Source: Eubacterium sp. (GTDB taxonomy: Bacteria; Bacillota; Clostridia; Oscillospirales; Acutalibacteraceae). Taken from it: a stretch of DNA of 24,115 bases. Made by a program: the position numbers and the translations under genes. The stretch lies in the NCBI GenBank assembly GCA_024696725.1, contig JAILGO010000053.1:1-24115 (forward strand). The letters run 5' to 3'. Of this stretch, positions 9,424 through 17,519 are shown piece after piece; within the stretch, counting starts at the first letter, position 1; each line of letters opens with the position of its first letter. The notes under the pieces were generated by a model that saw only the letters and a program-made list of their open reading frames with translations, had not been told where the DNA came from and did no database searches.

Positions 9424-10794
9424 TCAATCCTCATAATATTCGTCAAGAAGCGCGTCGCTTATACGCTTAAGCTCGCTTCTCGGGAAGATTTTAAGCAGCT
9501 TCCAGCCGATATCGAGAGTTTCCTCGATAGTACGGTCGGTCGTAAAGCTCTGATTAATATACTCGTTTTCAAATTCGTCGGCAAACTTAGCGTAAAGCTT
9601 ATCCATATCGGTAAGCGCCGCCTCGCCGAGAACGACCATTAACTCCTTAGCGTCCTTACCTCTTGCGTAGGCTGAGAACAGCTGGTTCATTGTATTTGAA
9701 TGGTCCTTTCTCGTCTTGCCCTCTCCTATACCCTTATCCTTAAGTCTTGAAAGCGACGGAAGAACGTCAATCGGGGGAAGAATTCCTCTTCTGTAAAGGT
9801 CACGCGAGAGGATAATCTGACCTTCGGTAATATAGCCGGTAAGGTCGGGAATCGGGTGGGTTTTATCATCCTCGGGCATAGAGAGAATCGGAATCATAGT
9901 GATTGAGCCTTCCTTACCCTTCTGTCTTCCTGCTCTTTCATAGATTGAAGCAAGGTCGGTATACATATAACCGGGATATCCGCGTCTGCCGGGGACTTCC
10001 TTACGTGCGGCGGAAACCTCACGCAGAGCGTCGGCGTAGTTTGTGATATCGGTCATAATAACGAGAACGTGCATACCCTTGTCAAACGCAAGGTATTCCG
10101 CAGCAGTGAGCGCCATTTTCGGCGTTGCGATTCTTTCAATCGCGGGGTCGTTAGCAAGGTTTGAGAACATAACCGTTCTGTCGATTGCGCCCGTTTCGCG
10201 GAAGGACTGAATAAAGAAGTTCGACTCCTCAAAGGTAATACCCATAGCCGCGAAAACAACGGCGAACTTTTCGTCCTTTCCCCTTACCTTAGCCTGACGC
10301 GCAATCTGGGCGGCAAGCTGAGCGTGCGGAAGTCCCGAAGCGGAGAAAATAGGAAGCTTCTGACCTCTTACAAGGGTATTAAGTCCGTCGATAGCGGATA
10401 CTCCCGTCTGGATAAATTCCTGAGGATACGCTCTTGCGGCGGGATTCATAGGCAGACCGTTAACGTTAAGTCTTTTTTCGGGGATAATCTCGGGACCGCC
10501 GTCGATAGCTCTTCCGAGGCCGTCGAATACCCTTCCGAGCATATCCTCGGAAACTCCGAGTTCCATCATTCGTCCGAGAAAACGGACCTTACTGTTTGAA
10601 AGGTTAATACCCGTCGAGGGTTCGAAGAGCTGAACAAGAGCGTCGCTTCCGTTTATTTCAAGAACGCGGCAGCGTCTTGTCTCACCGTTTGTAAGCTCGA
10701 TTTCGCCGAGCTCGTCGAATTTAACGCCTTCGACCTTTCTTACAAGCATAAGAGGACCTGCTACTTCTTCTACTGTTCTGTATTCCTTAGGCAT
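9424..10794 (-). CDS. ntpB: V-type ATP synthase subunit B (non-catalytic)
   Basis: The non-catalytic nucleotide-binding-fold subunit that alternates with A in the V1 hexamer. The 456 residues are full length (about 460). Family marks are [15 protein letters not shown] at the start, [20 protein letters not shown] at about 112-131 and [11 protein letters not shown]. Where catalytic subunits have a P-loop this protein reads [10 protein letters not shown] (151-160), which is normal for B and not a sign of decay. Its ATG overlaps the subunit A stop as TGATG, so the two are translationally coupled, which fits the equal stoichiometry they need. Confidence 0.97.
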   Translation of the reverse strand: MPKEYRTVEEVAGPLMLVRKVEGVKFDELGEIELTNGETRRCRVLEINGSDALVQLFEPSTGINLSNSKVRFLGRMMELGVSEDMLGRVFDGLGRAIDGGPEIIPEKRLNVNGLPMNPAARAYPQEFIQTGVSAIDGLNTLVRGQKLPIFSASGLPHAQLAAQIARQAKVRGKDEKFAVVFAAMGITFEESNFFIQSFRETGAIDRTVMFSNLANDPAIERIATPKMALTAAEYLAFDKGMHVLVIMTDITNYADALREVSAARKEVPGRRGYPGYMYTDLASIYERAGRQKGKEGSITMIPILSMPEDDKTHPIPDLTGYITEGQIILSRDLYRRGILPPIDVLPSLSRLKDKGIGEGKTRKDHSNTMNQLFSAYARGKDAKELMVVLGEAALTDMDKLYAKFADEFENEYINQSFTTDRTIEETLDIGWKLLKIFPRSELKRISDALLDEYYED

Positions 10795-12566
10795 CAGAAT
10801 TCCTCCTTTGCATTAATTACTTCGTTGATATCGTCCGAAAGCGCTTCAAGCACCTTTTCGAATTCGGTATCAATATTTTCTTCAAGCACATACTTGAAAC
10901 GGCCTATAGCCTCTCTTGACGGTATCGCGACGAGCTTTTCGATATCCGCGCCCATATCAAGCGCGGCGTTAGCCTTATCGTAATACGCCATAACAAGAGT
11001 CATCATATAATGCTGCTTTTTAAGCGAGGTATAGGTATCTATCTCGTGGAACGCGAGCTGATGGAGGAAGTCCTCACGGATACTGCGCGCAGCTTCCATT
11101 TTAAGTCTGTCTGTAGCGGACAGGGCATCCATACCTACAAGCTTTACGATTTCATCGAGCGAAGCCTCGTCGGAGAGAAGTCCCATCATTCTCGTTCTTA
11201 ACGCCGTCCAGTCGGAGCTGACGTTTTCGTTAAACCAGTAACCGAGGTTATCGGCGTAAAGCGAATAAGAGGTCAGCCAGTTGATTGCGGGGAAATGGCG
11301 CTTATAGGCAAGCGCGGAATCAAGTCCCCAGAACACCTTAACGATACGGAGCGTTGCCTGAGAAACAGGCTCGGAGATATCGCCGCCTGGAGGCGATACG
11401 GCGCCGATTACGGAAAGGGCGCCCTCTGAGTTACCGCTTCCGAGAACCTCAACGCGTCCGGCGCGCTCATAGAACTGAGCAAGACGGGAGCCGAGGTATG
11501 CGGGATAACCCTCCTCACCGGGCATTTCCTCAAGACGTCCCGACATTTCACGAAGCGCCTCAGCCCAGCGTGACGTCGAGTCAGCCATAAGAGCTACGGA
11601 ATAACCCATATCGCGGAAATATTCGGCGATTGTAATACCCGTATAAATAGAAGCCTCACGCGCCGCAACGGGCATATCTGAGGTATTCGCGATAAGAACG
11701 GTTCTTTCCATTAACGACTTGCCCGTATGGGGGTCGATAAGCTCGGGGAATTCATTTAAAACGTCGGTCATTTCGTTTCCGCGTTCGCCGCAGCCGATAT
11801 ATACTACTATATCAGCCTCAGCCCATTTTGCGAGTTGGTGCTGGGTTACGGTTTTTCCGCTTCCGAACGGACCGGGAATTGCGGCAACGCCGCCCTTTGC
11901 TATCGGGAACAGAGCATCGACGACGCGCTGTCCCGTGATAAGAGGCATATCGGGGGGAAGCTTTTTCTTATAGGGTCTTCCCTTTCTTACGGGCCATTTC
12001 TGCATAAGCGTTACGGACACGGTATTACCGTTATTATCCTCTATCTCGGCGATAGGTTCGGTAACCGTATAGTCGCCCTCAGTAACAGACTTTACGGTTC
12101 CGTTTATTCCGAAGGGTACCATAATCTTATGGCGCACGATATCCGTTTCCTGAACGAAGCCGATTTCGTCGCCCGCTTCGACCTTATCCCCTGCTTTTAC
12201 GGTAGGATTGAAATGCCACTTTATATCTCTTGAAAGCGACGGAACCTCAATACCTCTTTCAAGGTTGTTTCCGCTCATTTCCATAATTTTTTCAAGCGGA
12301 CGCTGAATTCCGTCAAATATACCTTTTATAAGACCGGGACCGAGCTCAACGGAAAGAGGCTCGTTAGTGGATTCTACGGGCTCGCCCGTGCCGAGTCCCG
12401 CAGTATCCTCGTATACCTGAATTGAAGCCTTGTCGCCGTGCATTTCAATAATCTCGCCGATAAGTCTGTGCTCGCTTACGCGGACAACGTCGAACATATT
12501 GGCGTCTCTCATATTTTCTGCAACAACAAGGGGTCCCGATACTTTTAAAATTGTACCTTTACTCAT
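10794..12566 (-). CDS. ntpA: V-type ATP synthase subunit A (catalytic)
   Basis: The catalytic ATPase/ATP synthase subunit of the soluble V1 sector. The 590 residues are full length. The Walker A P-loop is GPFGSGKT (232-239) and the catalytic glutamate is E261 in GCGERGNEM. The Walker B region reads [17 protein letters not shown], and [12 protein letters not shown] is family-typical. The non-homologous insert characteristic of A subunits occupies roughly 110-195. The start has GGGTGG about 7 bases upstream and lies 14 bases after the subunit F stop; the stop overlaps the subunit B start. No inactivating change is seen in the catalytic residues. Confidence 0.98.
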   Translation of the reverse strand: MSKGTILKVSGPLVVAENMRDANMFDVVRVSEHRLIGEIIEMHGDKASIQVYEDTAGLGTGEPVESTNEPLSVELGPGLIKGIFDGIQRPLEKIMEMSGNNLERGIEVPSLSRDIKWHFNPTVKAGDKVEAGDEIGFVQETDIVRHKIMVPFGINGTVKSVTEGDYTVTEPIAEIEDNNGNTVSVTLMQKWPVRKGRPYKKKLPPDMPLITGQRVVDALFPIAKGGVAAIPGPFGSGKTVTQHQLAKWAEADIVVYIGCGERGNEMTDVLNEFPELIDPHTGKSLMERTVLIANTSDMPVAAREASIYTGITIAEYFRDMGYSVALMADSTSRWAEALREMSGRLEEMPGEEGYPAYLGSRLAQFYERAGRVEVLGSGNSEGALSVIGAVSPPGGDISEPVSQATLRIVKVFWGLDSALAYKRHFPAINWLTSYSLYADNLGYWFNENVSSDWTALRTRMMGLLSDEASLDEIVKLVGMDALSATDRLKMEAARSIREDFLHQLAFHEIDTYTSLKKQHYMMTLVMAYYDKANAALDMGADIEKLVAIPSREAIGRFKYVLEENIDTEFEKVLEALSDDINEVINAKEEF

Positions 12567-12580
12567 AGTTTTACCACCCG

Positions 12581-12901
12581 TTAATTAACTATATCTGAGC
12601 CTACGGCTCTTTCAACGAAGGCGCTTACCTGCTCCATACCTATACCCGTATTTCCGTAAATACCCGGTATCGGAATTATGGCGGGAAGCGGCTCGTCATT
12701 GTATTTTTTTATCTCATGCTGAATCTGTGACGCAAGATTCTCCGTAATAAATATTACGGCATAGCCGTTATCGGCAAGGCTCCTTACCGTTTTAACAGCC
12801 TCAACGCTGTCGTCGACGGGATATATCATAATACCGAGAGAAGCGAAGCCGTATATACTGTTTTTATCGCCTATGGCTGCAATCTTATACATATAGCTCA
12901 C
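12581..12901 (-). CDS. ntpG: V-type ATP synthase subunit F
   Basis: A small regulatory and stalk subunit that binds D at the base of the rotor (called NtpG in Enterococcus hirae, AtpF in others). It has about 103-106 residues, as usual. The start [20 protein letters not shown], with alternating beta/alpha segments ([19 protein letters not shown]), is typical. Two starts are possible: a GTG at 12901 with AAAGGA only a few bases upstream, or the ATG at 12892 (MYKIAAIG), which fits family N-termini better. Either one overlaps the 3' end of subunit C, implying coupling. The C-terminal segment [19 protein letters not shown] is the helix that lies along subunit D in known structures. Confidence 0.93.
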   Translation of the reverse strand: MSYMYKIAAIGDKNSIYGFASLGIMIYPVDDSVEAVKTVRSLADNGYAVIFITENLASQIQHEIKKYNDEPLPAIIPIPGIYGNTGIGMEQVSAFVERAVGSDIVN

Positions 12902-13853
12902 GCATCCTTTCTCTTATTACATCGCCCGAAACGAAGCTCAGCTTAGCCGAAAGAATAATACGAAGACACTTAATCTCAGTCTCCTTAGCGACGTAATACG
13001 CCGCGAGAGGACTAACGCCGAAGGCGGTCATTTTAGCCTTCTTTATTATTTCAAGCATTTTATCGTCACAGTATTTTTCAAAAGAGGAGCTGCTTTTTTC
13101 AAGCTCGGCTTTATAATCGGACAGTCCCGCAGACGAGAGATATTCAAGGAAGCTATCCATACCGCCGAGAGCCGCTGCGATAAAATCAGACTTATTCAGC
13201 TTTTCGCATTCGGCTACGGACATATCGAGGAACACCTCGTTTTTACCCGTTTTTACCGCGCGGTAGGCGGTTTTAATATCGGCGGCGAGACAATAAGCCT
13301 CGGCATATTCCTTAAGTATCAAATCTCCGTTTACTGACGCAAAGCCGAGCACTGCTTCAAGCGCAGCCGTATCAGCTACCGCGTCGCAGAGCTGGGCGCT
13401 GCCCGTTTTCGTAAGAATACCGAAAGCCTTTTCGGCAGCTTCGGAGATAAATTCCGGAAGCTCGTCAAAGCGTCTTTCGCTCACTGCTTCGAGCAGAGTT
13501 TCGAAAGGTATCACGCTGGGCTTCGCCGCATAATCCGAGGCGTTATAATTCATAACCTCAGCCTTAAGGACAGCCTTTAAATTCTGAAAATCGTTCTTTA
13601 CGATAAACGTTTTAAGCTCTTCGGCTTCGGGAGCTGCCGTAATTACGTAATTCCACGCGTTTTCAAGCTCTGAATCAAGCACGGCGGAATAATCGCTTGT
13701 GCCGCTTAAGGGATAGCCCTTTTCGCTTACAATCGCGGCAGCGCGCTGATAATCCTCTGCGTTTATAAGCTGCTCCAAATCGCTCTGTTTAAGAAGCGAG
13801 TTTTCAAGCGCACGCACCGAGGCAACGGCAAAAAGATAATCGTTTCTTTTCAA
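12885..13853 (-). CDS. ntpC: V-type ATP synthase subunit C
   Basis: The funnel-shaped adaptor (AC39/d-type) that seats the rotor shaft on the membrane c-ring. The 322 residues agree with the family's 320-350. The N-terminus NDYLFAVASVRALENSLLKQ, the internal repeat structure and the C-terminal [27 protein letters not shown] are diagnostic. It starts at TTG with a strong GGGAGG site 7-8 bases upstream. The stop is nested in the start of subunit F, and it lies 14 bases after subunit E. The TTG start may tune the single-copy stoichiometry of this subunit; that is speculation. Confidence 0.94.
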   Translation of the reverse strand: MKRNDYLFAVASVRALENSLLKQSDLEQLINAEDYQRAAAIVSEKGYPLSGTSDYSAVLDSELENAWNYVITAAPEAEELKTFIVKNDFQNLKAVLKAEVMNYNASDYAAKPSVIPFETLLEAVSERRFDELPEFISEAAEKAFGILTKTGSAQLCDAVADTAALEAVLGFASVNGDLILKEYAEAYCLAADIKTAYRAVKTGKNEVFLDMSVAECEKLNKSDFIAAALGGMDSFLEYLSSAGLSDYKAELEKSSSSFEKYCDDKMLEIIKKAKMTAFGVSPLAAYYVAKETEIKCLRIILSAKLSFVSGDVIRERMRELYV

Positions 13854-13867
13854 ATTACCGCCTCCCG

Positions 13868-14455
13868 TTAATTAAACAAAAGCGTATTCAGCGTATCTCT
13901 CAGCTCGTCGCGCTTTGAAGCGGCGAGAGCATCGAACGTACAGTTAATGTCGATATCGCCGTAGACAAGAACGAATCCGCTTTCAAGCTCCGCAGGCTCG
14001 CCGAGAGTAACGGTTTTACCCTTTTCAAGTTTTGCGTTAACTTCGTCAAGGAAGCCGGCGGGCATTCTTTTATTATCCTTTTCGGACATCACAAGAACTC
14101 CCTCGCCGTCCTTAGCGTTGTTTAAAAGAAGCGTTTTAAGCATTTCAAAATACTCGGCGTCGGGCGATTCCTTTAAGGCGGCGAGCGCCCTTTCAAGCAT
14201 TGAATCAATTACCCCGAGCTTCGATTTTAAAACGATTTTGCTTTTATTAAGCTCTGCGGAGGACTCCGAGGACTGCTTTATGTTTTCGAGCGTTTTAGCC
14301 GTCTGCGCAGAGCTTTCGGCTAATATTTCCTCAGCCTTTGCTTTAGCTGAATTTATAAGCTCCTCAGCCTTCTGCTCCGCCTGAGCTGTTATACTGCGAC
14401 AACGGTCATTCGATTCATTTTCAATTTGAGATAGTATCTTTTCAAGACCTGTCAT
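13868..14455 (-). CDS. ntpE: V-type ATP synthase subunit E
   Basis: The peripheral-stalk (stator) subunit that pairs with the G coiled coil and holds the A/B head. The 195 residues are of normal length. The N-terminal half is one long charged helix (IENESNDRCRSITAQAEQKA, then KAKAEEILAESSAQ). The C-terminal globular part includes ESGFVLVYGDIDINCTFDAL, the usual E-subunit strand pair. The ATG at 14455 has GAGGAG 8 bases upstream and is 12 bases from the K stop. It is expected to partner the 104-residue coiled coil encoded first in the operon. Confidence 0.94.
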   Translation of the reverse strand: MTGLEKILSQIENESNDRCRSITAQAEQKAEELINSAKAKAEEILAESSAQTAKTLENIKQSSESSAELNKSKIVLKSKLGVIDSMLERALAALKESPDAEYFEMLKTLLLNNAKDGEGVLVMSEKDNKRMPAGFLDEVNAKLEKGKTVTLGEPAELESGFVLVYGDIDINCTFDALAASKRDELRDTLNTLLFN

Positions 14456-14467
14456 AAATTAATCTCC

Positions 14468-15182
<715 letters not shown>

Positions 15183-16919
15183 CTAGCCTATAATTCCCGT
15201 TACAAGACCGAGCGCGAGCAGACGGGAATAGGACAGTATGTCGCTAAGGTAGCCCGAGATTGTATTATACAGCGCATAGAGTCCCGCGCCGAGCTTTCCG
15301 AATATTCCCTTCGAGGCTCTGCCTGCGGTAAGGATAATCAGCGCAACTCCCGCGAGAGCAATATACTTCGCAATATTCGTAATCCGAGGCGGGATTGAAA
15401 TTATCATACCCGCGCAAATCGGAGCCGCGCCGCCGACTGCCATATAAATTGACAGCGTATCGACGATTGCGCCGAACTTATCGCCGTCCTTCCACTCCAT
15501 ATATCCCTTTATCGCCACGCCGACGAACAGGTGGATAATACCGAAGAGGAAGCAGTAGAGCATAGTCGTCATCAGGTCGTCGCCCTGAGGATTAAGCCAT
15601 ACGTAAAGCCGCATCTCAGGAAGATGGAGATAATTAACGCGTATAATATTTATTGCGTCTCCGAAAAACGAGCCGAACATTATACCCCAGAACATAGTTG
15701 ATATTCCGCAGTAGAGATACATAAGAACCGTCTTACGCTTTTCACCCGTCGGCTTAGCTTTAAGAAGCACGATTGCGGTAGCGATAACCATAAGCAGTCC
15801 GTAGCCTGCGTCCGAGAACATCATACCGAAGAACACGTAATAGAAGAAGCCCATTATCGCGTTAGGGTCGATATCATGCTTACCGGGGAGAGAATACATT
15901 TCCGTTATGCCCTCAACGGGAGCGGCAAAGGAATTGTTTTTAAGAAGAACGGGTACGTCCTCGTCCTCGCCCGGCTCGGTAATATTAACCGCGGCTTCAA
16001 ATTTTGATTCAAGCTGCTTTGCCGTTTTTTCGGCATACTTTTCGGGGACATAGCCACTGAGATAAAATATATTATCCGTAACGGAAACGCGCCTGAACGC
16101 CTCATATTTATCAGCCTTCATTTCAAGATAGTCGATAAGAAAATCTATCTTTGAGTTCATATCCCCGTAGGAAGAGAGCTTCTTTTCATAAGCCTCAATC
16201 TTCTTATTAAGCCGCTCGATTTTAGCGATGTTCTTTTCCTTAGCCTCTTTAGCGGTCAAATCCGTCAGCTCTGCGGGTTTAACGAAGCCGAAGCTCCGAA
16301 GCGCGTCAAGCATTTTTCGCTCGTCGCTCTTAAGACACAGCACAGCCGCGCAGGTCTGGACGTCGCTTGCATATACAATTTCAACGTCAAACGCCTCTAA
16401 GTCGGGAGCTGTTTTCGCAAGCGTTTCCTTTACCGACGCCTCGCTCTGCAAATCGGGAAACGCACCTATAAGCAGCGAAGTATATTTTGTAGGCTTAGCC
16501 TTAAGCGGTACGTCAAGCTCCGTCCAGACGGACAGCGCCTCGTTAGCGGTTTCAAGCCTTATGATTTCAGCTTTTGAATCGGTAATACGCTTATCAAAAT
16601 CGAGTATATCGTAGCAAGTATTAAGCGTTCCGTCGGACTCGTCCTCTTTTTCAAGGAATTCCTTAAGCTCAAGCTGACGCGGAGGCTTAAAGGAATCAAT
16701 AAGAGAGCCTTTTTCGGGCGCGTAAACGTCAAGCACACGCTTTGCGGCGATAGCGGTATTTCTCATTTTTTCAATCTGAGAAACGTTAACCGCTGTGTCA
16801 AGATAAGTCATAGACTCGACCTGCTCATGCTCCGAAATCTCAACGACTCCCCTGCGCTGCAGAAAGTCAATTACGTCCTTACTCTCGGCGAGAGTAGAGA
16901 TAACCTCAATTTTCTGCAT
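15183..16919 (-). CDS. ntpI: V-type ATP synthase subunit I (a-subunit), cut by an in-frame TAG
   Basis: The membrane stator subunit that forms the ion half-channels against the K ring. The first 330 or so residues form the soluble arm (coiled coils, EKIEVISTLAESKDVIDFL-like start, later SDAGYGLLMV). Membrane helices follow from IMGFFYYVFFGMMFSDAGYG to SGYLSDILSYSRLLALGLVT. The latter is TM7 with the essential arginine (R566, counting from the ATG at 16919). Translation then meets TAG at 15185-15183, while the same frame continues with conserved TM8 (14937-15182). E. hirae NtpI has about 660 residues; this open part has 578. The ATG at 16919 is 10-15 bases downstream of where family proteins begin and lacks a ribosome site. 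A GAGGTGA site instead precedes an in-frame ACG at 16934-16932, giving A-K-L-K-M-Q-K-I-E-V-I after the initiator, the normal spacing for this family. Confidence 0.93.
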   Translation of the reverse strand: MQKIEVISTLAESKDVIDFLQRRGVVEISEHEQVESMTYLDTAVNVSQIEKMRNTAIAAKRVLDVYAPEKGSLIDSFKPPRQLELKEFLEKEDESDGTLNTCYDILDFDKRITDSKAEIIRLETANEALSVWTELDVPLKAKPTKYTSLLIGAFPDLQSEASVKETLAKTAPDLEAFDVEIVYASDVQTCAAVLCLKSDERKMLDALRSFGFVKPAELTDLTAKEAKEKNIAKIERLNKKIEAYEKKLSSYGDMNSKIDFLIDYLEMKADKYEAFRRVSVTDNIFYLSGYVPEKYAEKTAKQLESKFEAAVNITEPGEDEDVPVLLKNNSFAAPVEGITEMYSLPGKHDIDPNAIMGFFYYVFFGMMFSDAGYGLLMVIATAIVLLKAKPTGEKRKTVLMYLYCGISTMFWGIMFGSFFGDAINIIRVNYLHLPEMRLYVWLNPQGDDLMTTMLYCFLFGIIHLFVGVAIKGYMEWKDGDKFGAIVDTLSIYMAVGGAAPICAGMIISIPPRITNIAKYIALAGVALIILTAGRASKGIFGKLGAGLYALYNTISGYLSDILSYSRLLALGLVTGIIG

Positions 16920-16931
16920 TTTTAACTTTGC

Positions 16932-16947
16932 CGTATGCCATCACCTC
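16932..16947 (-). promoter_or_regulatory. Ribosome binding site and ACG at the expected start of subunit I
   Basis: On the minus strand GAGGTGA (16947-16941) is followed after TGGCAT by ACG (16934-16932), in frame with subunit I. The spacing is ideal for an initiation codon. The residues that follow align with the M-A-x-x-K-M-x start of known I subunits. An out-of-frame ATG (16941-16939) overlaps the ribosome site and opens only an 11-codon peptide ending across the 16919 ATG. Confidence 0.6.
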
Positions 16948-16966
16948 ACTTTCGGTAAGATACTAA

Positions 16967-17281
16967 TCATTTAAGAATTACAGCCTTTACGGCGTCAATG
17001 GTTTCGCCGAGCTTAGCCTCGCCCGAAGCCTTAAGCGATTCGCAAAGCTTTTCCGCTTCGCTTCCCGCTTTATTGATATCAGCCTCAGCGGCTGCCTTAG
17101 CTTCGGCAATAAGCTTCGTCGCCGTTTCCTCCGCCTGAGCTTTGGCGTCGGCTATAAGCTTTTCAGCCTCTGCCTCAGCGTCAAGCACCGTTTTATCGGC
17201 GGCAAGCTTAGCTTTCTGCTCATTTTCTGCGGTCTGCTTTTCCTTTTGCAGAACCTCGTTAAGCATATCGGATACCATCAT
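16967..17281 (-). CDS. ntpF: V-type ATP synthase peripheral-stalk subunit G/H (coiled coil)
   Basis: A 104-residue, almost wholly helical protein, rich in Ala, Glu and Lys with heptad character (KLIADAKAQAEETATKLIAE). This is the G/H stator subunit (NtpF of E. hirae, AhaH of archaea) that pairs with subunit E. Being first in an operon of order G-I-K-E-C-F-A-B-D fits the identification better than sequence alone. Two ATG codons stand side by side; the second (17278) is 4 bases after GGTGA and is probably the real start, giving 103 residues. The sigma-A promoter at 17309-17337 lies just upstream. It ends 32 bases before the likely start of subunit I. Confidence 0.9.
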   Translation of the reverse strand: MMVSDMLNEVLQKEKQTAENEQKAKLAADKTVLDAEAEAEKLIADAKAQAEETATKLIAEAKAAAEADINKAGSEAEKLCESLKASGEAKLGETIDAVKAVILK

Positions 17282-17308
17282 TTCACCTTCTTATATTTTA
17301 TCTTATTG

Positions 17309-17337
17309 AATATAACATATTAGTATTAATATTACAA
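17309..17337 (-). promoter_or_regulatory. Sigma-A promoter of the V-ATPase operon
   Basis: Minus-strand TTGTAA (17337-17332), 17 bases, TATATT (17314-17309), about 28 bases upstream of the subunit G start. The spacer 17282-17482 is otherwise AT-rich, with the hairpin at 17404-17429 and a second GGGAGG-containing stretch near 17454. Confidence 0.6.
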
Positions 17338-17403
17338 TGATTTCGGGGAGTTCTTAAACAAATTGTAATTTTTTTATAATTCGGGAGAATGCGGTGGCGA
17401 TTC

Positions 17404-17429
17404 GGGAACCGCACGAAGCGGTTATTCCC
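17404..17429 (-). repeat. GC-rich hairpin element, copy 2 (CCGCTTCGYGCGGT)
   Basis: Minus strand GGGAATAACCGC, loop TTCGT and GCGGTTCCC form a stem with a two-base bulge. The core CCGCTTCGTGCGGT (17421-17408) differs by one base from the copy at 8669-8682. It stands between the terminator at 17483 (upstream side) and the V-ATPase promoter. There is no T-run, so it is not itself a typical terminator. Confidence 0.4.
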
Positions 17430-17482
17430 TCCGTCACGTCTTTCTTTACATAAGGGAGGTTTTCGGTTATTTTCACAAAACG

Positions 17483-17508
17483 AAAAAAGGGAGGGCGCGA
17501 GCCCTCCC
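17483..17508 (-). terminator. Intrinsic terminator after the 819-codon surface protein
   Basis: Minus strand GGGAGGGC, tetraloop TCGC and GCCCTCCC, followed by T6. The stem is a perfect eight base pairs, 11 bases past the stop codon at 17520. The arms are nearly the same as in the V-ATPase terminator. Confidence 0.93.
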
Positions 17509-17519
17509 CTGAATTATAA

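Noticed and set aside
9424..10794. Missing P-loop in subunit B as a sign of inactivation
   Set aside because: B subunits of V/A-type ATPases normally lack the P-loop, and the rest of the protein is intact.
15183..15185. TAG as a sense codon through a genome-wide alternative code
   Set aside because: Another gene here ends at TAG in a sensible place (4151-4153, right after the FN3 tail), so TAG appears to work as a stop. One case is not proof, so local suppression remains open.
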